6,179 nucleotides of DNA from Sphingopyxis sp. (lineage in GTDB: Bacteria; Pseudomonadota; Alphaproteobacteria; Sphingomonadales; Sphingomonadaceae): NCBI GenBank assembly GCA_026125835.1, contig JAHCKJ010000135.1, positions 1 through 6,179 on the forward strand, in the 5' to 3' direction. Under the pieces are notes generated by a model. That model saw only the letters and a list, made by a program, of their open reading frames with translations, did not search any database and had not been told where the DNA came from. Within the stretch, counting starts at the first letter, position 1, and every line of letters starts with the position of its first letter. A program made the position numbers and the translations under genes. Below, piece after piece: positions 1-5,119 of this stretch.

Positions 1-1000
1 CATCGACCGGCAGCAGGCGGCGGATCGGGCCGTTCCCGGCGACATGCGCCTCCAGCCAGTCCCACACCGCGGGTGTGTCCTGCGCCTCGGTCGGCAGCAC
101 CAGCCCCATGCCGCCATCGGGCAGGCTGACCAGCTGGGCATTGAACAGATAGGATTTGATCGCGTCGGGCAGCGTCACCGCGCTGGCCGGCACTTCGACG
201 ATCTCGACCGCGGGAAAGGCGGCGCGGATTTCGGCGTGCGCCGCCTCGCGGTCCTCGAACGCGGTTTCGTGGGTGAACAGCACATGCTCGTTCGCGACCG
301 CGACGACGTCGTTGTGAAAGGCGCCGCCTTGAATCGCGGTGTCCGACTGGCGAATGAACAGCGTGCGCGCGGGATCGAGTCGGTGATGGCGCGCGATCGC
401 CTTTGACGCGTCGAGATGCTGGCGGGCGGGGAAGCGTCCGCCGCTTAATCCATAGACAAAGATTTCGACACCCGTGCTGTCGTGCCCGTTGCACAGCCGC
501 ATATGGTTCGCCGCGCCCTCGTCGCCGAAAGGCGCCGGGATCGGCGCGTGAACGGCAAAGGCGGGGTTGGCGAAGGCCAGCCGCAGTTGCGCCAGCGTGC
601 CCGGCCATTCATGGCTGCGGTGCGGCATGGTGACGAGGTTGGCGACGGTCAGATGGCATTTGCCGTCGGCGCTGTCGGGCGCGGGCGAGACGGTCGCGGC
701 ATTGGCTGCCCACATCGACGAGGCCGACCAGGCCTGCGCGCGAAGGTGGGCCTCGGCGCTTTCTTCGGTGGTGCCTAGCGTTTCCAGCCAGCGTGTGTCG
801 GGCCGGTCGAGCGGCATGAAAAAACCCTGCGGAAGGCCGAGCGCCAGATTGTGGCGCATCTTGTCGATGCCCTGCAACGCCGCGGCGCGTGGCTGCGATA
901 CATCACCCGCATGGCTGGCCGAGGCGATATTGCCGCGGCTGAGCCCGGCATAATTGTGGCTGGGGCCGATGATCCCGTCGAAGTTGATTTCGGTGAGCAT
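1..1000 (-). CDS. astB: N-succinylarginine dihydrolase (AstB), C-terminus cut by window edge
   Basis: AstB hydrolyses N2-succinylarginine to N2-succinylornithine, two NH3 and CO2. It is the second step of the arginine succinyltransferase (AST) catabolic pathway and acts in the cytoplasm. I translated the frame by hand from the ATG at 1000-998: 333 codons with no stop before the edge, against roughly 420-450 residues for the family. The N-terminus carries the family signature NFDGIIGPSHNYAGLS (6-21). Further signatures are MWAANAATVSP, then HLTVANL, GDEGAANH (159-166, with Glu161 the expected catalytic Glu), AFHNDVV (227-233, with His229 the expected catalytic His) and SYLFNAQLV. The catalytic Cys of the amidinotransferase-fold triad should lie a short way past the window edge, so an intact active site cannot be confirmed. 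The ATG is 3 nt after the astA stop and in the same frame. No good Shine-Dalgarno is visible, so translation probably depends on coupling to astA. Confidence 0.96.
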   Translation of the reverse strand, partial: MLTEINFDGIIGPSHNYAGLSRGNIASASHAGDVSQPRAAALQGIDKMRHNLALGLPQGFFMPLDRPDTRWLETLGTTEESAEAHLRAQAWSASSMWAANAATVSPAPDSADGKCHLTVANLVTMPHRSHEWPGTLAQLRLAFANPAFAVHAPIPAPFGDEGAANHMRLCNGHDSTGVEIFVYGLSGGRFPARQHLDASKAIARHHRLDPARTLFIRQSDTAIQGGAFHNDVVAVANEHVLFTHETAFEDREAAHAEIRAAFPAVEIVEVPASAVTLPDAIKSYLFNAQLVSLPDGGMGLVLPTEAQDTPAVWDWLEAHVAGNGPIRRLLPVD

Positions 1001-1003
1001 CGG

Positions 1004-2017
1004 TCAGCGCCCGATCCAGCTGATCTGATCGCCCTTGCCGACTTCCAAGATTCGCGCCGCTTCGGGATCGATGCTGCCATCCGCGCCGACCCTGCCGAAA
1101 CAGCAACGGAATTCGGCGAGGCGGCCGGTCGCAATCAGCGCGTCCTCGCCGGAGTGCGCGTTGTCGGACGCAATACCGGTGACCTCGACATGCTTCGCGT
1201 CGCGGATGCTCGCCACCTGGTCGGTGCGCGCGGTCATCGTCGGGCCGCCGTCGAAGATGTCGACATAATTTTCGAAAGCGAAGCCCTCATTCTCCAGCAT
1301 CCGCATCGCGGCGCGGCCGGTAGGGTGCGGGACGCCGATCACGCTGCGCGCGTGCTCGCTCAGCATCGCGATATAGACCGGGTGCTTGGGCATCAGGTCG
1401 GCGATGAACTGGTTGCCGTGGACCGCGTTGAACTGGTCGGCCTCCTGGAAATTCATCCCGAAAAACTTGCCCGCGACCCCGTCCCAGAAGGGCGATCCGC
1501 CCGCTTCGTCGATCACGCCGCGCAGCTCGGCCAGGATGCGGTCGGCAAAGCGCGCGCGGTGGCGGGCGATGAACAGGTAGCGCGAGCGCGCGAGCAACAA
1601 CCCCAGCCCGCCGGCGCGCGCCGCCGGATGGAGGAACAGCCCGCCGACCTCGCTCGACCCGTTGAGATCGTTGCTCAGCATCAGCACCTGGGCGTGAAAC
1701 GTCCGCCCCAGCTGTTCACTGTGCTTGCTGTCGGTGCCGATGCGATAGGAATAAAAGGGCCATCTTTGACCGACCTGTCCGAAAATCTGGCACGTTCCGC
1801 GCACCTCGCCGCTGTCGAGGTCTTCGAGCACCATCAGATACAGATCGTCGCCGGGATATTCGCGCTCCGAAGCAAAGCCCGCCTCGGCGCGCTCCAGCTT
1901 GGCACGCAGCGCCTTTTTGTCGGGGGGGAGGTTGGTGAAGCCGCCGCCCGTCAGCTTCGCCATTTCATAGATGCTTTGCAAATCGCCCGGCTTGGCCGCC
2001 CGGATCACATAATTCAC
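1004..2017 (-). CDS. astA: Arginine N-succinyltransferase (AstA)
   Basis: AstA transfers succinyl from succinyl-CoA to the alpha-amino group of L-arginine, the committing step of the AST pathway (nitrogen and carbon recovery from arginine). It is cytoplasmic. The product is 337 residues, close to the usual ~340. The GNAT-like fold is recognisable: N-terminal VIRAAKPGDL and LTGGGFTNLP (22-31), then SEVGGLFLHPAARAGGLG (122-139) as the acyl-CoA-binding region. The family blocks AELRGVIDEAGGSPFW (163-178), LMPKHPVYIAML (208-219), IGVPHP and YVDIFDGGPT (251-260) follow. The start is GTG at 2017-2015: it overlaps the TGA of the upstream M20 gene (GTGA, 4 bp), has a GGGGG run 5 nt upstream, and gives the family length and N-terminus. 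The frame stays open a further ~100 codons upstream, but that part is antisense-like, Arg-rich and overlaps the M20 gene. Nothing looks broken. Confidence 0.97.
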   Translation of the reverse strand: MNYVIRAAKPGDLQSIYEMAKLTGGGFTNLPPDKKALRAKLERAEAGFASEREYPGDDLYLMVLEDLDSGEVRGTCQIFGQVGQRWPFYSYRIGTDSKHSEQLGRTFHAQVLMLSNDLNGSSEVGGLFLHPAARAGGLGLLLARSRYLFIARHRARFADRILAELRGVIDEAGGSPFWDGVAGKFFGMNFQEADQFNAVHGNQFIADLMPKHPVYIAMLSEHARSVIGVPHPTGRAAMRMLENEGFAFENYVDIFDGGPTMTARTDQVASIRDAKHVEVTGIASDNAHSGEDALIATGRLAEFRCCFGRVGADGSIDPEAARILEVGKGDQISWIGR

Positions 2018-3225
2018 ACCATCCCCCGTTCCGCTATTCTCAACATGGTCAGCGCCGACAGCTGCGCGCGTTCGGCGAGGCTGTCGACGATCAGAAATTC
2101 GTCCGATGAATGGATCGCGCCGCCGCGCGGCCCCATGGTATCGACCACGGGAATGCCGCACGCCGCGATATTGTTGCCGTCGCACACGCCGCCCGTGGCG
2201 TTCCAGCGGATCGGCGGCAGGCCGAGCGCGGCGCCGCAGTCGCGGACCAGTTCGAACAGGCGCGTCGCGGCGGGGTCGAGCGGCTTGGGCGGGCGGTTGA
2301 AGCCGCCGTGAAGGTGGCAATGGACGTCGTGGTCGCGCGACACCGCGGCGACCGCGGCGCGCAACGCGGCTTCGGCCTCGATCATCGCCTCCGGCGTCGA
2401 TGGCCGCATGTTGACGCGCAGGATCGCCTGATCGGGGACGACATTGTTCGGGCTGCCGCCGTCGATCTTCGCGGGATTGACCTTGAGTTCGGGCGATTTG
2501 AGCGCCGCGAGCCGCAGCGTGAGGTCGGCGGCCGCGAGCAGCGCGTTGCGACCGTCGTCGGGATTGCGCCCGGCGTGCGCCGACAGTCCGTGGATGATGA
2601 CGCTGAAGTTGCCGCTGCCCGGCCTTGCCCCCGCCAGCGTGCCGTCGGGCAGCGCGGGTTCGTAGGTCAGCGCCGCGGTCTTGCCCTTCGCCAGTTTCGC
2701 AATCAGCGCGGCGGAGGCGTGGCTGCCGGTTTCCTCGTCGCTGTTGATCATCACGTCATAGCCGACACGGTCTGCGAACGGCGAGGCTTCGAGCGCGGTC
2801 AGCGCGGCGAGGATCACCGAAATCCCTGCCTTCATGTCGGCGGTGCCGGGGCCGTTGAGGACGCCGGGTTCCAGCCACTTCAGGCTCTGGAACGGATGAT
2901 CAGCGGCGAACACCGTGTCCATATGCCCGGTGAGCAACAGCTGGACCGGCGCGTCGGGGCGCACCCGCAAATGCAGATGGTCGCCGCGCTGGATCGTGCT
3001 GACCCGGCCCGCGGCATCGACGCTTTCGACCGGAACCGCCGCGACGAGCCGCACGTCGCCGGGCAGCGCGGCAAAGCTGTCGGCGAGCAGCCCCGCAACA
3101 TTTTTCAGCCCCGCAAGGTTGCCGGTGCCGCTGTTGATCGCGGCCCAGCGTTCGACCTGCGCCAGCATCGGCGCATCGGCGGCGCGTTCGAGCGTGGCGG
3201 TTTCGGTAGCCGAGATGGAAGTCAT
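2014..3225 (-). CDS. M20 family metallopeptidase/deacylase (carboxypeptidase G2-like), first gene of the ast cluster
   Basis: 403-residue di-zinc hydrolase of the M20 family (ArgE/DapE/carboxypeptidase G2 clan), predicted cytoplasmic with no signal peptide. All expected metal and catalytic residues are visible: LLTGHMDTV (His101, Asp103), GPGTADMKAG (bridging Asp130), NSDEETGSHAS (Glu164 general base, Glu165), TYEPALPDG (Glu189) and GAIHSSDE (His372). The lid/dimerisation domain lies around residues 195-310 with LSAHAGRNPDDGRNAL (His217) and GGSPNNVVPD (Asn260-Asn261). The order and the EP motif resemble glutamate-releasing carboxypeptidases more than ArgE, but the substrate is not shown by sequence. 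The stop overlaps the astA start by 4 bp, so the enzyme is almost certainly made with AstA and AstB. I infer a role in arginine catabolism, possibly cleaving N-succinylglutamate in place of the M14 enzyme AstE. The start is ATG at 3225-3223; longer upstream reading lacks family character and runs into the neighbouring gene. No clear Shine-Dalgarno precedes it. Confidence 0.9.
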   Translation of the reverse strand: MTSISATETATLERAADAPMLAQVERWAAINSGTGNLAGLKNVAGLLADSFAALPGDVRLVAAVPVESVDAAGRVSTIQRGDHLHLRVRPDAPVQLLLTGHMDTVFAADHPFQSLKWLEPGVLNGPGTADMKAGISVILAALTALEASPFADRVGYDVMINSDEETGSHASAALIAKLAKGKTAALTYEPALPDGTLAGARPGSGNFSVIIHGLSAHAGRNPDDGRNALLAAADLTLRLAALKSPELKVNPAKIDGGSPNNVVPDQAILRVNMRPSTPEAMIEAEAALRAAVAAVSRDHDVHCHLHGGFNRPPKPLDPAATRLFELVRDCGAALGLPPIRWNATGGVCDGNNIAACGIPVVDTMGPRGGAIHSSDEFLIVDSLAERAQLSALTMLRIAERGMV

Positions 3226-3289
3226 GCCGCGGCTATAGCCGCGACAAGAGCCGTTTGGCGACCCCCGACATTTCGTGACGCATTGCGCG
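3226..3289 (-). promoter_or_regulatory. Short gap upstream of the M20-astA-astB unit
   Basis: Only 64 bp separate the TraB-like stop from the M20 ATG. The minus strand shows TATAGC followed by 6 nt and then the ATG, an arrangement compatible with a leaderless transcript, but a matching -35 (CGCCAA at 17 nt) is poor. No terminator with a U-tract is visible, so readthrough from the TraB-like gene is also possible. Confidence 0.25.
3228..3243. repeat. 16-bp perfect palindrome immediately upstream of the M20 start
   Basis: CGCGGCTATAGCCGCG is a perfect 16-bp palindrome ending 2 bp before the ATG of the M20 gene, exactly where a Shine-Dalgarno would be. It sits in the 64-bp gap between the TraB-like stop and the M20 start. 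It is a candidate operator, or it includes the -10 box of a promoter (minus-strand TATAGC, 3237-3232). Confidence 0.5.
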
Positions 3290-4516
3290 TCAGGGAGCCG
3301 TTGCGGCAGCCGGCGACGGTTGCAGCAGCGGCGTATAGCCGCGAAGCTGCAGCGCCTTTCGCGGTGACAGATCGGTGGCGAGGTGCGCGAGCACCTGCTC
3401 TGCCCGGCGTGCCTGCCTCTGTGCAAACAGCGTCCGCGCCAATTCGGCGCGGGCGCGTTGCCGCACATCGAGATTGCCAAAGGGGTCGAAAAAGGAATCG
3501 ATCCGCGAGCGATCCTTGACGCCATTCCAGGTGAAAGGCACCGCTGCCGACGCGTCGTTGGCGATCAACTCGTAACGCCGCACGGCATCGGCAAGCGACA
3601 GTTTTCCCGTCAGCACTGCGTACCTTGTGTGGAACAGCTTCGCTTCGGGTGAAGGCGTTGCTCCGGTAAAATCGGTGAGTACGCGCTCGATCCAACCCCA
3701 GTTCACGTTGCCGGTAGTCGCCTGCATTCCTAGCAGGTTGAACGCGAGGATAGCGCCGCGATGTTCCGCCGTCGTTGCAGCGCGCACTGCCGCGTCGGTC
3801 GGCCGACCAACGCTGGTGGCGGGTACCAGTTCGATTGCGGGATCATGCTGCAGGATCGCTTCGATATCGGGTTTGTGGAAATGGCCGACAACGACAAGAA
3901 CGGTTTGGCCGCGCCTCTTGTGCGCGATGGCACGAATGCGCTGCGCCTGCATGTAAGTGCGATAAAGATAGAGGCGGCGTGGCAGGTCGCGATCGGCGCG
4001 CGGCGCGGGTTCCGCCGCCCATTTTTTCGCGGGAGCCAAGGTTTCGGGCTTTTCGGCGGCGAAAAAGTCCCAATCCAACATTTTGGCATCGGGAAAAGCC
4101 AGGAAACCCTGAAACCCCTGCGGGCGCCGTATTTCGAGCGGGGAGTCCAGATCGACGCCAAAGCCCAATAGCTGGTCGTCGATCGGGGGCATCCAGTCGA
4201 TCGGACATAATTCGATCCCGCGGTCGGTCGCATAGGGCAGGATGATCCCCTGGACCTCATAGGTGAACTCATAAAAATCCTGCCGAGACGCCTGCTCGGG
4301 CGGTCTTTCGATGCAAATCGCCGCAGGCTTGAGAAGATCGAAATAGGCCGGGTAAATGCCGGGCTGGTCCCGCTCGGCAACGAGTTGGGCGGCATGGTCG
4401 ACGCCCAGGATCACGAGCCTGCTCCTGGCTTCCTGCGCAGCAACGAGCGATGGAAATGCGACCGCGAGCGAAACAAGAATCCATGCAAAAACCGTGCGGG
4501 GACAAATGTTCTTCAT
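3290..4516 (-). CDS. Exported protein with TraB/TIKI/EreA-like motifs, function unknown
   Basis: 408 residues. The N-terminus is a classic Sec signal peptide: Lys2 and Arg7, hydrophobic core about 9-26, probable cleavage after VAA (25-27). The mature protein is therefore periplasmic or secreted, with no lipobox. It opens with a beta-strand and RLVILGVDHAAQ (GxxH-like, His41), then AAICIERPP (Glu70). A second conserved-looking block is TVLVVVGHFHKPDIEAIL (205-222; Gly211, His212, His214). This spacing of an early G-x-x-H, an acidic residue after a hydrophobic strand, and a late hydrophobic strand ending in G-x-x-H resembles the TIKI/TraB/EreA/ChaN superfamily of putative metal-dependent hydrolases. 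Membership is my inference from motifs. Residues ~280-395 look helical and Arg/Ala-rich, followed by a Pro/Ala tail. Alternatives are another GxxH-type domain of unknown function, or a haem-binding ChaN-like protein. The ATG was chosen because it gives the signal peptide. It lies 64 bp upstream of the M20 gene on the same strand, so co-transcription is possible but not shown. Confidence 0.8.
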   Translation of the reverse strand: MKNICPRTVFAWILVSLAVAFPSLVAAQEARSRLVILGVDHAAQLVAERDQPGIYPAYFDLLKPAAICIERPPEQASRQDFYEFTYEVQGIILPYATDRGIELCPIDWMPPIDDQLLGFGVDLDSPLEIRRPQGFQGFLAFPDAKMLDWDFFAAEKPETLAPAKKWAAEPAPRADRDLPRRLYLYRTYMQAQRIRAIAHKRRGQTVLVVVGHFHKPDIEAILQHDPAIELVPATSVGRPTDAAVRAATTAEHRGAILAFNLLGMQATTGNVNWGWIERVLTDFTGATPSPEAKLFHTRYAVLTGKLSLADAVRRYELIANDASAAVPFTWNGVKDRSRIDSFFDPFGNLDVRQRARAELARTLFAQRQARRAEQVLAHLATDLSPRKALQLRGYTPLLQPSPAAATAP

Positions 4517-4526
4517 GATCGATCAT
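4515..4526. repeat. 12-bp perfect palindrome over the TraB-like start codon
   Basis: ATGATCGATCAT is a perfect palindrome that begins on the minus strand 10 bp before the start codon and ends within it. It contains two overlapping GATC sites. It could reduce initiation by local pairing or be chance. Confidence 0.3.
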
Positions 4527-4548
4527 CCGATGGCTGGCGTTCGGCGAC

Positions 4549-4577
4549 CCCATAGCCACGGTGTGCTCAATCGGCAA
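4549..4577 (-). promoter_or_regulatory. Candidate sigma-70 type promoter for the exported TraB-like gene
   Basis: On the minus strand, TTGCCG (4577-4572), a 17-nt spacer and TATGGG (4554-4549) form a reasonable sigma-70 arrangement. Transcription would start near 4542, about 26 nt before the ATG. The -35 hexamer is identical to that of the candidate promoter before the WYL-like gene. This suggests the TraB-like gene can be transcribed independently of the gene upstream. Confidence 0.35.
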
Positions 4578-4581
4578 TCCA

Positions 4582-4605
4582 CGCCAATTTGGCGCGGGTC
4601 CCGCG
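4582..4605. repeat. Two abutting inverted repeats just after the WYL-like stop codon
   Basis: CGCCAA-T-TTGGCG (4582-4594) and CGCGGG-T-CCCGCG (4593-4605) are both perfect 6-bp inverted repeats with a 1-nt centre, sharing two bases. They start 1 bp beyond the WYL-like stop. They could form alternative short hairpins at the 3' end of that transcript (a weak terminator or stability element, without a U-tract), or be protein-binding sites upstream of the TraB-like promoter. Confidence 0.4.
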
Positions 4606-4606
4606 G

Positions 4607-4906
4607 TCAGATCGCAAGAAGCAAGGTGTCGTCGCTTTGCGGCGGCGCGGCCTCGAACGAGGGTAGGGGTTCGAAACTGGCGTCGATCAGCGCCGGTTCG
4701 ACCAGCCCGTCGAGCTTGAAATGGCCGAGCCGCCGCTCGTCGTCGGACCGCCAGCTTTTGTCGAGGTTGAGTGCGCTGACGAACAGGTCGCCGCGGCGTT
4801 CGAACAGCTGGTGCGGCGCGAGCTTCATCTGCTGGCCGTTATATTGCGCGGTCACGACGCGCTTGCGCGCGATCGCTTCCATCAGGGTGAGCCGGGTTTC
4901 GCTCAT
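4607..4906 (-). CDS. Small stand-alone WYL-like domain protein
   Basis: 99-residue protein, cytoplasmic, with no signal or membrane segment. Residues 8-70 follow the WYL-domain pattern: LMEAIARKRVVTAQYNGQ (a helix, then the first strand with Y-N-G), LAPHQLFERRGDLFVSALN (P-h-x-L-x-x-x-x-G-x-x-Y/F-V, where the W-Y-L positions would fall and are here D-L-F-V), and RRLGHFKLDGLVEPAL (the R-x-F-x-L-D-x-I-like strand). WYL domains usually sit behind a DNA-binding helix-turn-helix and sense nucleic acid or nucleotide ligands. Here there is no such domain, only an acidic/Pro-rich tail (75-99). Function is unknown; it could be a partner or modulator of another regulator. The start is ATG at 4906-4904 with AAGG about 6 nt upstream. 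The frame extends far upstream as an open antisense frame over glcB, which I do not regard as coding. It diverges from glcB. Confidence 0.78.
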   Translation of the reverse strand: MSETRLTLMEAIARKRVVTAQYNGQQMKLAPHQLFERRGDLFVSALNLDKSWRSDDERRLGHFKLDGLVEPALIDASFEPLPSFEAAPPQSDDTLLLAI

Positions 4907-4950
4907 GATATAGCCTTGACGAGGGGAGAGAAGTTTTGTTGTGCGTTGCA

Positions 4951-4979
4951 ACATAATCACATGCGAAGGGGCACGGCAA
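4951..4979 (-). promoter_or_regulatory. Candidate sigma-70 type promoter for the WYL-like gene
   Basis: On the minus strand, TTGCCG (4979-4974) is separated by exactly 17 nt from TTATGT (4956-4951). This would place the start of transcription near 4944 and give a leader of about 40 nt. The GTTGCAAC palindrome sits just downstream of the -10, where a repressor could block initiation. This is a match by eye only. Confidence 0.35.
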
Positions 4980-5030
4980 GTCCCGAAACGCAACTTAATC
5001 GCCGAAATCCTATGCGCGATATCGCCGCCA

Positions 5031-5059
5031 TTGCCATATCGGGCCAATCGCGGCATAGG
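5031..5059 (+). promoter_or_regulatory. Weak candidate promoter for glcB
   Basis: TTGCCA (5031-5036) is followed after 17 nt by CATAGG (5054-5059). The -35 is good but the -10 is poor, so an activator or another sigma factor may be needed, or the true promoter lies elsewhere in the gap. The resulting leader would be about 50 nt. Confidence 0.2.
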
Positions 5060-5119
5060 GCGGCGGCCCTTTCCTCCCCGGGTCCACGGGCGCAGCCGCG
5101 CCGACCAAAGGGTGCATAC

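Larger units (their letters stand above)
4907..5119. promoter_or_regulatory. Divergent intergenic region between WYL-like gene and glcB
   Basis: This 213-bp gap must hold the promoters of both divergent genes. The left part (4930-5040) is visibly more AT-rich than the coding DNA, while the right part near glcB is GC-rich. It contains GTTGCAAC (4945-4952), a spaced inverted repeat TGTTG-N6-CAACA (4938-4953) and GCGATATCGC (5016-5025), any of which could be operators. I recognise no known regulator's site and no RNA gene or riboswitch. Confidence 0.6.

Noticed and set aside
2018..2320. N-terminal extension of AstA to a start at 2320
   Set aside because: It would overlap the conserved C-terminal part of the M20 gene including His372. 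The family N-terminus and a Shine-Dalgarno match the GTG at 2017.
3234..3344. TATAGCCGCGA occurring twice exactly 100 bp apart (3234-3244 and 3334-3344)
   Set aside because: The second copy is inside coding sequence, no third copy is seen, and an 11-mer match in GC-rich DNA can be chance.
851..3519. Two long plus-strand open frames (851-2311, 486 codons; 2110-3519, 469 codons) opposite astA and the M20 gene
   Set aside because: They are antisense shadows produced by GC-rich codon bias: Arg/Ala/Gly/His-rich translations without family motifs, opposite genes with complete catalytic signatures.
3226..3525. 100-residue N-terminal extension of the M20 protein
   Set aside because: It would overlap the TraB-like coding region and consists of Arg/Cys-rich shadow sequence. 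The ATG at 3225 gives the normal family length.
5078..5091. CCCG-N6-CGGG inverted repeat before glcB
   Set aside because: The stem is only 4 bp in a GC-rich stretch; this is not distinguishable from background.
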